Assembly (NCBI GenBank): GCA_947579665.1
Contig: OX388352.1
Span: forward strand, 36,946,216-37,010,215
DNA: 64,000 nucleotides
Source: Sympetrum striolatum
Lineage: Eukaryota > Arthropoda > Insecta > Odonata > Libellulidae
Direction: 5' to 3'
Below the pieces are notes generated by a model. It worked only from the letters and a program-made list of their open reading frames with translations, made no database searches and had not been told where the DNA came from. The stretch's first letter is position 1, and each line of letters begins with the position of its first letter. A program made the position numbers and the translations under genes. Below, piece by piece: positions 44,840-56,150 of the stretch.

Positions 44840-44915
44840 GGAAAATGGCTTACCTTCAGCCGAAATCCTGTCTAGTATGACTCCCTTTCGAAGTTGAGAA
44901 TGATAAATAAAAATT
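44840..44915 (+). repeat. H11 module
   Basis: GGCTTACCTTCAGCCGAAAT, CCTGTCTAGTATGACTCCC, TTTCGAAGTTGAGAATG. The stem is broken in both halves. Confidence 0.65.
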
Positions 44916-45169
44916 CCAAATTATATCACGAATGAGCCGAGTTCGTGAATGAAAATGGCCGAAGTGGTACTGAGGAAGGTGTAATGAAAACATTTTAATA
45001 TTGTTTGTTACAAGTATTTATTGCACTAAAAGTGATTTACGATTAGCGAATTTCTGTGTTTTTGAAAATACCAATGGCACATCAACCCTCCCATTAAATA
45101 ATGAAAAATCATAGAAAGTATTATTTGTTCATTATTTATGCTATATTTATCTCCTGGGATCAATACGAA

Positions 45170-45495
45170 AACGATATTCCCCCATCACCTAATTTTCTCA
45201 CCCCCCTCGAACCCCATGGACACCTGAAAGCCATTTCTGATTGGATATTCAGTAAATTTCTGGGTGACGCACGCGTATGATCATGGTGGATCCCCATACC
45301 ATCCCAAACTTCCTAAGTATTTTTTTTTGCCATGAGGTAACATTACTGCACATGCGTTTGCGACTAGAAAGCGAGCAGTTGTCAATCAAACTTCGAAGAG
45401 AGGGGAGGATAGTGCAACTGGGAAGCCTCGTTTGGAACCGCCCTTATCTGGGTCTAAGGTCACCGTTCCTCCCTGCTGCACAAGGTAGGGAGAAA
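45170..45495 (+). repeat. P11 module
   Basis: CTGATTGG at 45237-45244, TGACGCAC at 45264-45271, TACTGCACATGCGTTTGCG, GAACCGCCCTTATC and end GCACAAGGTAGGGAG (GT at 45485-45486). It lies just outside the homogenised part. An open frame runs through it but is not shared with other copies. Confidence 0.75.
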
Positions 45496-46224
45496 AAACA
45501 TCTTTTACTGTTACAACTGAAAGCTCTTAACATAGGAAATTTGTTTTCATAGCTCTTCTTTCAAGAAAGTACTTCAATAAGTTGGCCGAGACTTCATAGT
45601 TATAGATATCTTCATATACTTCGTGAGAAACTGTCCTGTGATGTGTTTGCGGTTTTTTAGCACCCCGTATATAGAAAGTTGGATGGATATGTATTGGATC
45701 TATTATATTTAAAAGATAAAGTTATTAAGACGATAATATATTATTCGGGCTTTGAAGATTGTAAAGTAAACTTTATCTACGGAAACTATAGTATTCAATA
45801 GTTTTGTTAAGAAATTACTTTGTTGTTTGACTTGCAATAACTTCTTGTATTTTAATCATATGGCGAACTGGTTGAATTAATAATAAGTTGCATCATCTTA
45901 TCATAATGAATTGAATTTATAATAAAAGGATTGTAGACTGGGATTACTTAATTTGGTTTTCTGGAATTTTTTGTTTTCCGAGAAATAGTTGGGACTGAGA
46001 TAAACCTGATAGCGTTAATACGTTTCGCTGTAATAATTATGTAGTCAACTATTTATAAATATCAATCAACCCTAGTTTAGAGACAATCAAGAAAAATTTA
46101 ACTTAAACAGAAGAGCTTAAAAGTTTAGTTTCGCTTATTTTATAAGAAAGTACAGAAAAATATTTTCAAAAGGGCACAGGTGTTCTTAAAAGAGTACTTT
46201 CCTTAAGAAGTGTGTCAGTCACAT

Positions 46225-46315
46225 TCACTGCACTGTAAATTCGACTCCGAGAACGACCTTTGTCAACAGAAAACCTGTTGAGTAACACTCCCTTTCGAAA
46301 GCGAAACCGTAGAAT
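46225..46315 (+). repeat. H12 module
   Basis: GAACGACCTTTGTCAACAGA, AAACCTGTTGAGTAACACTC, CCTTTCGAAAGCGAAACCG. The 3' part is closest to the consensus shared with H13. Confidence 0.7.
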
Positions 46316-46954
46316 AACAAGTGGACTTGAATTCATATTACTGGTGAACTGCGTTCTAACACGGAAAGTAAGCAAGGGACTCAAGGCAATGTAGAGAGGC
46401 TCATTCTTACTAAAATGAATTTCTTGCATGATTATACAGTTCGTAGGTGAATTTCTTGGTGAATCTAACAAACACCATAACCCCCGACCAGAATATCAGA
46501 TAACGCAAATATTAACTTCTTTATACTTTTCACGAATTATAAATGCTTTCATAACATAGAATTTGCTAATATCTATGATAGTAGAAAACGAGTTCTTCAA
46601 CGCTAAGTACCTCGAAACGTTTTGAGATTAAATACGTAAGAAAATATTTTACGTCAAAAACGTATCTCATTCTTTAGCCAGCACAAAATAGAAGATATTT
46701 TCAATATTTAAAGCTATACTTGAATAGAGAAGGAAATTATCTTTATTTGAGCGTAAAAATATTCATATCGAAATTTTAAAACATTATCCGATTAATCATA
46801 TAAGTATCTAGCTTTTGCGGGCCTCAGTGTTAGAATTCCAAACAAAGAATAGTAAAAATGTACAAATTAAGAGGTATGCCCATAAACCAAAGTCGGCGGA
46901 TTTTCATCCAATTTTCGGTGCTCAACTCAACGCGCGTGTCAGAAAATCAATATC

Positions 46955-47300
46955 CAGACGGTTCCCCCACCAATCCCCCATCTATCCCATCACTTACTGT
47001 ACCTGTTCCCCTCCATTCCTATATATACCTGTTGATCGAACGCACTCATTTCTTATGGGAGTATCAATTGATGTGTCGGTCACGCTCGCGTATGATCATA
47101 GCGAAGTATCACACCAACCCAAATTTCTTAAAAATTACAGGAAATAGGTGGCAGCTATGAGGTAACCCGGAAAATCGCCGCACATGCGTTTGCGACCAAA
47201 ACGGTGGCAGTCGTCGATCTAACTTCGAAGTGCTGCCTTGACGGGATCCACCCTTACCTTCACCTTTGAGTCATCGCTTGTCCTGCTGCGCAAGGTAGGA
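46955..47300 (+). repeat. P12 module
   Basis: It has GACGGTTCCCCCACC, a CCCCTCCATTCCTATA block, CTTATGGG in place of CTGATTGG, GGTCACGCTCGCGTATGATC and GCCGCACATGCGTTTGCGAC. The exon-like part is shortened and ends in GCGCAAGGTAGGAAAG with GT at 47295-47296. Confidence 0.7.
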
Positions 47301-47460
47301 AAGGACTTTTCTTTATTTGCTATTTTTACCGGAAACCATCTCACAAGGAATTTGTTTTCATCGCTCTTCCAGAGAAAGCTCCATAGGGTATTAGCGGCTT
47401 TAGCGATGATGCTGTAAGAAACTTTAGTGTGGAAATCTACGTTCTCTAGCTGCATTTAAA

Positions 47461-48079
47461 ATGTCGATCCAAGAGTTACGGTCTGAGATGATTGAATTTA
47501 TCCGTAGGAAACTGTTTAATGCAATAAATAAATATTTTAAGCCATAAATTAGTACTAGAAGAGTACAAGTCAGATATCTACTGCGTTTAAATTAAATTAT
47601 TAAAAAAAGGAATCAAATATCCTGGGATTGCTAACTTTGGATTAAACTTTATCTCAAAATAGTTGCGATCAACTTCCACTTTAATAAACTGCTTATAACG
47701 CCGTCGAGGCTCTACGGGGTTATTTATCGATTATTCATGAGCAATTGCTTAGCTTAGTCTATCTAGCAATCGTAGTTGTTACATGTAAATGCATTTTCAG
47801 ATAACTATTTTTGAGTGAGCTTTTCGTAAAAGAACTTAGAAAATCTACCGCGTAATTATATGAATTGGCAATTTATCTTTATTTTCAATAGAGTTAATTG
47901 ATTTTTGACTGCATGCATTTATAATATTGCATTTCATTTTGTTAATGAACAGAACAATGCAGTTTTTTAAATCGCAGATTTTTGGCATCATTTTTCCCGC
48001 CAGGACGCTCTGCATACGCAAAATACGTCATAAAGCCTAAAAAATCAGTTTACAGAATTACTGCATTTAGGTGTGGAAT
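47461..48079. other. Repeat backbone and AT-rich sequence, no gene
   Basis: The first part has the post-exon block AGATATCTACTGCGTTTAAATTA, shared with 17.45 kb. The rest is unassigned. Confidence 0.4.
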
Positions 48080-48245
48080 ATCCAGTTACTAATAGGTACT
48101 TAAGGAAGGAAATTGATAAAATTGTGAACTGCGTTTGTTTCTTGATATGGCATTTGGCAGCTCTTTTTCACTAACAGGATCGAAGACTCTCAGCTAAGAT
48201 TAACGGTTTGCTTTGAAGATTCGTCCAACCGAAAGGTGAGTCTTC
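48080..48245 (+). repeat. Q2, exon-like module with 5' splice-site match
   Basis: AGTTACTAATAGGTACTTAA, GGAAGGAAATTGATAAAA, CAGCTCTTTTTCACTAACAG and GAAGATTCGTCCAACC, ending in GAAAGGTGAGTCTTCC with GT at 48236-48237. Confidence 0.6.
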
Positions 48246-49899
48246 CAATGTTTTATAGTGTTTCTTCTACTTTTACTTCTTCTGCGTTTACTTCTTCTGC
48301 ATGCTGATCCTTGTTTTCGGAATTTAATACACTGGATCGTGTTTTATAATTCTGGAGAAGACATTTTGAGATTGTTTATTTCCCGGTTTCACAGGATTCA
48401 TACTTAAATAAATGAATCAGTCAGAGTGTGAGAATAGCAAAATATATATTTCTATAACTTCTAATAAGCTTGGAATAAATTTCGTGTTAAAAATTTTGCC
48501 TTAGAAGAAATCTCGAGTTAGTTGTTTGCTAGAAGCTTAACGCAATTCGGAATGGAGATGACATTTAAGCAAAATAAATCGCGAGCGACTTGTGTACTAT
48601 AACGTTTCGCTGTATCTCACTCTCTAAAAACAGGTGAAAATTGTGGAAAGCAAGATCCCGTCCAAGGAACCTCCCTCGATTGATTTTTATGATTCGTAGT
48701 GGTTAAATTCAGGGCAAGAAAATCCTCATTTTCGCCAATATCCCTTGGAAAGATATTCATTTATTGCGCAGTAATGAACTCCTTTATTGCTAAACATATT
48801 TATTTGTGGCTTAATCATATGTACTCATCAATGTAGGCTGGCGTTCATGATACTTCTTGCACAATCTTGGGTTAAGTCAATCGCTTCCCTATGCTAAGTA
48901 AAACTTCATTTTCATCAAATCTTATATATCGATAAAGCGCCATATACTTAAAATACCTATTAATTCTCATAAAGCTCGGGAGGTTGACGCACATTTAAGG
49001 CATTGAAATAAGAAAAAATTACCATGGCATTCGACATCCCGTTTTCCCTAACATTAACCGGTAAGAATCGCTAAATGCCGAACTAGAAAGAGTAAAATAC
49101 TGGTGGATCTAATAGTCCTCACATAGTTAAACGATAATAAAACTGTCTAAGAGTTAAAAAAGCCGAAATGTTGATTTTTGGCCACCTTTTTCATATTTGG
49201 TCCAACTATGCGTCATTTGTTTCTCAATAATCCGTAACCACGGTTGCATAAGATTGCTGAGCTGATATGATTTTTAATTGTTGATATTTAAATCAAGGGA
49301 TTACAGAAGGAATAGGATCCACATTTATTGCTTGAAACTGCACTGCAAATCTACCCTCATAATCGGAAATTCGCAAATAGAATATAGCTAGCATGAAATT
49401 GACCGAGTCCCGACTCGAGTTATATTTTTCGGGAATTTTCAACTCCAGTTCTTAATTCAAACTTATCTCTTCGTATAATCACATCTGAAGTTGTAATAGA
49501 ACCACAAATCACTCAGTATGTCATCAATTTTATTTCAATACCACTCATGCTGAAGTGCAAGAAAACAGGAAACATTCGGGAATGAGGTTTCAAAACACAA
49601 TCGCCAATTTAAATTAGATTGAGGAGCTGTCGGTTAGCGATGGACTCCCGTGCTTAAATCCAAAACAATCAACCACTCCTAGAGCTTCAGTATATAATAT
49701 TGACTGTTTCTTATTAACATTACCTCTTACTTTCTCAAAGCAAGATAGTATAGTATTCCATTTTATTTTTATTTATATAGTATAGTAACTCCATGTAAAT
49801 AATGATAATAAGAATGTTAGGCTATTTTCAAGCGATTCTTATTAATTCAGATTTTTTCCCATTTATAGTCTGCAAATTCAACTACGAACTCGCTATTTC
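48246..49899. other. No gene recognised
   Basis: The first bases repeat the post-Q pattern (GCATGCTGATCCTTGTTTTC against GCATGCTTATCTCATTTTTC at 63.13 kb). The remainder is AT-rich with no recognisable feature. Confidence 0.4.
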
Positions 49900-50060
49900 G
49901 TACCCTTTGATGTCTCCCCGGAGTGTTTTCGTAGGCGCCTTGGCATCGCCCACTTAATGGAGCTGTATTGATTTTCGTGATCTCCATGGAGACACTCTGA
50001 GGCTTGGATGATGCACTCCCGGAAAGTCACTTAAATCACAACATAGACTGAGTCAACTGC
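49900..50060 (+). repeat. R module (+ orientation)
   Basis: GGAGCTGTATTGATTTTCGT, ATCTCCATGGAGACACTCTG and GCACTCCCGGAAAGTCACTT match the R modules of 5.5 and 30.8 kb. Confidence 0.6.
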
Positions 50061-51744
50061 CACTTGTACTGGCATTGCCTTATTTAACTTACAAAAGTTT
50101 AATATAATCAAACGTTTAGGAATAGGCCAATTTTTAATTCAAAGATAGCAAGTTATGTAAAACCAAGTCTTGGAAAATTTCACATGTTAATCTTACCCAG
50201 CTTTGAGGAATAGAATTCAGCCTCATAAATGCTGTTTTAGCGATATTTAACACTGACTGAATTTCTCACATCCCTTTTTTGAATTTGAACGTTAATAATT
50301 CAATTTATTCTGTTTTTTACTGCTTGGATTTTTTGGGCGTTATCTCCAATTTACTATTATAATCGTCCGTTAGGTAAACTGATTTTCATAAGCTCTGAAG
50401 GATTCATTAGCGCAAGCTAATTGCAAGAGCTTGATATGACCCGGAGAATAAAATCCAGCATCTTTACTCTCTGAGACATCGCTACAGCATAGTTTTTTAT
50501 GATTTCATTAGACTACAGGAACAGAACTTAATAAATGGATTGCATATTTTTCTCTACATCCCATGATTGTTTCATATTTTACATATTTCAATTCATATAC
50601 TATAAATAATGGCAATTGCAATGAAATGTTTACTTAGCATAGGGTAGCCTTCGTCTTAAACCCAAGAAAAACACATAAATATGTGAACAAAAATGGTTGG
50701 TCTTGTTTCAATTCCAAGTCAAGTCGTTTTTTACGCTTATTGATTGAATCAATTAGGCCGAAAGAAGAATTGACTATTGTAGGGAATATACAATGGAAAA
50801 TTGGAAATTAAATATAATTTATAAATGCCTCATTATTTCATGCAAGTTCTTACTTAATTTTCTTCTTAATTAAAACAAAAAAGATATGTCCATGCAAGGT
50901 TATGATTTTCACTTCCTCTGGTTTGCTATATTTAATTTGCCCGTTGAAACTAATGGAGGTTCAAGGTCCTTAGCCATACGTAAAGTAAAACTATAATAGG
51001 CAAGACCAACTTTGGATAAATAAATTGACAATATTTTTACAATAAACTCATGAATAGATAGATATCCGGTATCAATAAAACTAATAACATAATCATCATG
51101 TATGAGTTTGCTGGGTTACTAATGTTGCTGATCCCGATCTCGCTTACTAAGGAGATCAGTTAACGCAATTATAGTAGAAGAGAGGACCGAAAATCCGGAA
51201 AAGCTTTCGCATGTTCCCTCACTGAAATTGTTTTAAACCACTCTATGAGAAGAGAGAAAATATTGATTATATTTAAGACCTCGTCGAGGAAAGATCGAAT
51301 TATCTTTAGTTGCACTGCGCTTAATTCAATGCAAGTCATGTGAGTATCATAAGAACAGCACAAGTTCATGAGTATCAAGGGATGATAATCGGTTTTGCAT
51401 GTTTAACTACGTAAAATAGCGAGAATTTGTTCTAACGATAATTTTTTTTCAAGGCTAATCAAGAAGATGAATTTTATATAAAAGTGAACGATCGATTTGC
51501 ATTAAAGTTGGATTTTATTAGAAATGTCAAAACTGAAAATAAAACTTTATCGATGTGATAGTAAGCTCAGTTAAGGCACTACTGACAAATATCTGAGGAT
51601 AGTTCTTCCATTCAAAACCTCTCGTACAGCTTTGATAAAATTTAAATTAAATAGAAGAGCACATATATTTCAATAGTAAACTACAAGTAGTTAATCTTCC
51701 CAACTGTGCCAGAGTATAATTTTTGTGGACCAGTTCCTGCCATC
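50061..51744. other. No gene recognised
   Basis: AT-rich. No frame with recognisable domains and no terminal repeats are visible. Confidence 0.4.
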
Positions 51745-52400
51745 TTTCTCTTTCCTCAATCCACCACAAATCCGACACTTTTTTCTGTTTCTTCCACTGT
51801 TTCACCTATGACTTTCTTAAGCTTGTCATCCCACCTTTCTAATGACTTTCCTCATGGTCTTTTCCTTTTCCCTTCTCTTAAAATACTCTCCGTGGAAGCT
51901 GCCCATATTTCATAATTCTCAAATGGCCAAATCTTAATCTCATTCTCTCAATCTCTATTTGAAGTCTTTCTGTATCCAACGCTTCTCTGATATCTTCCTT
52001 CTAGAGTTTTGTTAACTTCTTAGACCACTTTTTATTTCCTACATCTATTTCCTTCTTACACTCCCGCTTCTTTGTGTCGCTGAGTATTTTAGCTTCTTGT
52101 CCATTTCCCTTCATCCATTTCTTTCATACCGCTTCCTTTTCTTTTGCAGCCTCTCTTGCCCTATTATTCCACTACTTTGTTTCCTGTATTTACTTCTTCG
52201 CCTATTTCTTACCACACACCTCTGCTGCAGTTCTTAGTACAGTCTATGAATCTCTTCCATTATGCCTCAAAATTCTACATTTCATTTACTGGAATTTGAT
52301 ACTTTATTTTTCCCATGAACTCTTCTCTCCTTCATATCTCCTTAAGTTCATCTGTAGTAGTTTTTCGTTCACTGCTGTAAATACATCGCATATAATAGGC
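51745..52400 (-). pseudogene. Non-LTR reverse transcriptase C-terminal fragment
   Basis: On the minus strand, IERMRLRFGHLRIMKYGQLP is followed by EKGKRKRP and SLERWDDKLKKVIGE, near 51745-51960. These match the C-terminal RWFGH-ERM and RGRP-KRW-D blocks that follow the reverse transcriptase in several non-LTR families. In-frame stops are present. The upstream half is C+T-rich on the plus strand, as in the 5.74-6.9 kb insertion, and is part of the same kind of element. Confidence 0.7.
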
Positions 52401-52559
52401 TTCTTTTAAATATACAAAACGACCTTTAACCCAAACTGTGCATTTTGAAATGCGTTTATTGTTCAAATCAATTTCACTTGGCGTTGTATGTATCTCTCTG
52501 AAATTAATTGCTTGATATTTGATGATTTAGTGCATTTTAATTATTGAACAATTCTGAGT

Positions 52560-52765
52560 TTTGGTCTTCATTTATATCATCAAAAGGGCAGGGTATATAG
52601 AAGAATACTTTTCAGTCTTATTCAGATCTAACAAAAGACCTCATATGCTAAAGCATCGTTTCAGGAATAGAACTGTATGGATTTTTAAATTCTACATTAC
52701 AATGCTCCGGGATTCGTACAATGTTCCCAGAAAATTTGTCCAATAATTAGCAGGGATGAATACCA
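52560..52765 (+). repeat. S3 and R modules in tandem
   Basis: TTTATATCATCAAAAGGGCAG and TTTTCAGTCTTATTCAGATC form S3. GGAATAGAACTGTATGGATT and GTTCCCAGAAAATTTGTCC form a diverged R. It has the same order as 301-478 and preserves a TAATTAA where piggyBac inserted in the other copy. Confidence 0.55.
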
Positions 52766-52942
52766 TTAATTAAATTCTTACTGTGAATTATATTTGCTCA
52801 AATTTTTTTAACAGAATTTGAATTGAGTTTTGAAGAATGTTTTGAATGTTGATTTCTGAGTTTGAATTACTAAAGTTCAAACCGTATTTAAATAGAAAAA
52901 TCTACCGCTTACATTCAGTAAAATTGGTAATGCCTTATCTGA

Positions 52943-53868
52943 TTGGATACTATAGATGATTTGAATTCTTATGAAAAAATTATACATGTATTAGATTTGT
53001 TAAAGAAAAGACGTTTCTGCTCATATTGCGAGGTTTACTACAGTTCAGCTGATCCAATTATTCACGAAAACACGAATTCACAGAGAAAGAACATTACTAT
53101 CCAAAGTGGTCGAGGAATTGTTGAAGTGGAATCTGCAGTAAATTATAGACTGGAAACCTTTTGGATTACGTCTGACGAAACAAAAGAAGACATTATTTCA
53201 TTTTTAAATAATATTCGCAATCAATTGATAGATAAAGTAAAGGAGAAGGTCATTGCTAATAATGCGATTAAATTTAACGTAGTATCAATATGCAAATTCC
53301 GAAAGGGTTAGGACGAAGAATTGAAGGCCTCGTTTAAGATGAGCAACAGACAAGTATTACTTGCCGATCAAGTTAATGAAATCAATGATGAAACTTTTTC
53401 CAAAATTTTGAAAGAGAAATCCGAATTTCAAGCAAGAGGATCCGGGTGGGCTTTGTCGGAGATCTTTGGATTAGAATTACGCATAAACAAGTATACACAG
53501 CTAAGAGGTTCGACGTACATTGAGCTACCGGGTAAAATTAGAAACAGAAAGGCAGTAGTGAACATTAAAAATAACGATAAGTATTGCTTTAAATATTCTA
53601 TATGGGCAAAGAATGTCGAGAAAAAACCACAAAGAGTTTCGAAGTACTATAAGAGATCATGTAACAACGCTTATATATGGGATTGTATAGAATATCCCGT
53701 TGATTTGAAAGGCATACCAATATTCGAACGAGCAAATTAAATACCATTCAATGTGTTTGGATTAGATGAAAAAAATAACGTTCACCCAATCAAATTCCGT
53801 CTTCGTAAAGATATCCAATTTTTCATTAGTCACTGTTCAAACACAGTAGTAAGTAATATAGTATAGTA
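52943..53868 (+). pseudogene. Remnant of a large-DNA-element (Polinton/Maverick- or virus-like) ORF
   Basis: One frame runs over about 300 codons, broken by an in-frame TAG at 53309-53311 and a TAA at 53738-53740. GSGWALSEIFGLELRINKY, LRGSTYIELPGKIRNRKAVV and NVFGLDEKNNVHPIKFRLRK match the N-terminal part of a repetitive arthropod protein family. From general knowledge I associate that family with family-B DNA polymerases of Polinton/Maverick-like or related viral elements. The N-terminal 120 residues (YCEVYYSSADP and a long charged region) are less recognisable. No polymerase catalytic motif remains, and the similarity ends where an R module begins. The exact element class is not certain. 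The remnant is not functional. Confidence 0.65.
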
Positions 53869-53879
53869 ATAGTTGATGC

Positions 53880-54310
53880 TGCAGTAGGTGCGGTCTATGA
53901 TAGTATTTAAGTGACTCTCTGGCATCGCATCTCCAGAGCTACCAGCGCGTTTCCATGGAGATACTGAAAATCGATACAGCTGTATTCCGTGAGCAATGTA
54001 AAGGCGTCTACTCAGTCTCTTCAGAAAGGCACTCGTAGGTTAATAAAGGGGAGTATGTGTTGATTTTCATTGAAAAAGAGTGTGAAATTAGAATGTAGGA
54101 AAATCGTGCGGAAATGGGCTTAAAATATTATTCGCAGCAGTTTAATTGTGCTACTGCGGTTTTAGCAATTGCATGAGCATAATGTTCGCTCCAAGGCTGC
54201 ATGAGCTGTTAGCTGATTTTCTCTGCTAATCAACTAATTAGTAAAAAACCTTTTTCGGAGCTAGGATGAAATTTTAACTTTAGGAATATAGGAGGAATGC
54301 ATTACTAGGA
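53880..54310 (-). repeat. R module, inverted orientation (second copy)
   Basis: GCGGTCTATGATAGTATTTA, CTCTGGCATCGCATCTCC, CGCGTTTCCATGGAGATACT and AATCGATACAGCTGTATTCC match 28.83-29.3 kb in the same orientation. Confidence 0.7.
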
Positions 54311-54369
54311 TTAATGAGTTGTTTGGATCGGGGGAGACATTTAGGATTAAGTATATCCAACAGTCGCGT

Positions 54370-54560
54370 CGGTTACCGTCGCACAGTGCTCTAGAATCGA
54401 AAAAAAGCTGCCCAAAATTAAGAAAATTTTTTTTGAATGTGGACTTTGAAACTTTGCTTTGAAATTTTGAAACTTTGAAATAGTAATTTTAAATAAATTT
54501 AGCATATAACTGCGAAATCATTTGCATTGATTCCCACGCATAAAAATTCTACAGGAGGGT
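54370..54560 (+). repeat. Relative of the fold-back element arm
   Basis: CAGTGCTCTAGAATCGAAAA and AAGCTGCCCAAAATT match 33.43 kb in the arm of the fold-back element. The rest is diverged and A+T-rich. Confidence 0.5.
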
Positions 54561-55540
54561 AAATTTGATCAAATTTTACAAAAAATGCCGGTCTTCGATT
54601 TTTCGTAAAATTTTTCAACTTCACGCCAATGCTGAACCAAAATGAACCAAATAATCTGGTAAAAAAGATACAGCATTATTAACTTGATCGTTTATGTTAA
54701 TAATACTTAGTTTAAATTATCACAGTCCAAAATTTGTATGATTTATATAACAAAATGTCGAACCCTTATTTTACGGCAAATTTTCAACTAACTGAGGAAA
54801 ATAATATTGATGTACAATATGTTATGAACTGCATTCTCATTTCGTAAGCTCATTCCACGGAGTCAGGTGCAAGGTCTTGAATTATAAGTAATTCAGTTTC
54901 AGAATTTTTCAAAATGAGTCGTATCGCTGAATCGTTGGTAACATAAGAGTTTACCTACTACTAAATATATGATGTAATCCATGATATTCCATTAATTTTG
55001 CCCGATATTGGAACCAGTAAAGGTGAATATGACAGTAATAATCAGAGGAATAGACAAAGGAATCTACTCAAATATGTATCTGCTCCTAATTTTTGGTGAG
55101 AAATATTTCTTAGTATTATGCTTTGCTAAAGTAAAGAAATCAAGCAGATTATAATGGGCATTTTAAAATGGATTGAAAAATGATACTTTCGTATTGATTG
55201 CATAATATTTGAAACTTAAAATCTGAATTACTATTAATTACTACTAATTATTCAAATATATATCTGCTTCTACTATTCTGTAGAAGTTATCTCTTATTAT
55301 TAAACTTCCCTATAGCAAGAAAATCATGCAGCTAATCGCAGGATTGTTGTATGTAAACTCCAAATAGCGATTAATTCCGTCAAAGGAACTTCGGAATATG
55401 TGGACTAATACCACCTATCCAAAGGAATCATTTTCTCATGGACATATTATTAAAATCTATTGAAGCTGGTTTCATTCAGTTGAAATTCAATAACTAAGAG
55501 TTTGAGACATTATCTGGATCCATTATGGAATGAGTTGTGA
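54561..55540. other. No gene; partial match to the duplicated block
   Basis: Near 55320-55380, GCAGGATTGTTGTATGTAAA and CTCCAAATAGCGATTAATTC recall 3.93 and 29.93 kb. Otherwise the stretch is unassigned. Confidence 0.4.
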
Positions 55541-55689
55541 AGCTATTGGTTGTGAAATAGAAAACATCGCTCATTTTCTAAAGATAACCTCATGAAACTC
55601 TCTCTAAAGAGCGAAAAAGAGTATTTTTGTTGATCAAAAATGATAGTACAGAAGAGATAAGGTTGAAAAGGGAACAGTTAATCATTAAA

Positions 55690-55820
55690 GAGCATGTCTG
55701 ATCTTCCAATTGATATGGGTCAGACCCGTTCACAGCTGCGTCAAGTTAGGGTTATCGATAGCCTTCCTCAACCGAAAACCTGTTGAGTAACACTCCCTTT
55801 CGGAGTCGAAACTCTAAAAT
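55690..55820 (+). repeat. H13 module
   Basis: TTCACAGCTGCGTCAAGTTAG, GCCTTCCTCAACCGAAAACC, TGTTGAGTAACACTCCCTTT and CGGAGTCGAAACTC. The stem CTCAAC/GTTGAG is perfect here. Confidence 0.75.
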
Positions 55821-56150
55821 AACGGAAGGATTCACTAAAGAAGCGGGACTGGATATCTCAATAGGGTCGCGTTCTAACTTTATAAGAGATCAAATGCCGG
55901 AGGGTAATATAGAGAGGTATAATGACTAATTCTTACTGAAATGCATTTCAAAGCTATTGTAAATGGCGGATTACGTTGAATGAATTTATATGATTATCCA
56001 AAGAAAAAAAACATTTTAGCCACCCGAAAATATACTCAATACTAGACAATACACTAAAATAATAACATTCGCATTTTTATAAAATTAGAGTTATAAAAAC
56101 GCAACTATTACTAGCTTCTAGCATATAGAATTCTAATCAAAGCATTTCTT
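55821..56150. other. Repeat backbone after H13, no gene
   Basis: GGTAATATAGAGAGGTATAATGA and CTTACTGAAATGCATTTC match 46.39-46.43 kb, downstream of H12. No coding sequence is seen. Confidence 0.5.

Larger units (their letters stand above)
38060..47460 (+). repeat. Tandem array of P/H monomers
   Basis: The array has about eight monomers, most of them about 1.2 kb, in head-to-tail order H, TATA-like block, P, post-exon block, then H again. Donor positions (39532, 40730, 41926, 43125, 44320, 45485, 47295) give steps of 1198, 1196, 1199, 1195, 1165 and 1810. Each monomer also has an ACCATAACCCTC stretch and a GGATAAGCC block. No protein-coding frame is conserved by replacement pattern. Older, transposon-riddled monomers flank the array on both sides. 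Confidence 0.9.

Noticed and set aside
45277..45552. 91-codon open frame across P11
   Set aside because: The corresponding frames in the neighbouring monomers are closed or read in another phase, and the frame runs straight through the splice-site-like end.
39206..47460. CRISPR array or bacterial repeat system
   Set aside because: The repeat units are over 1 kb, tandem and without spacers, in clearly eukaryotic sequence.
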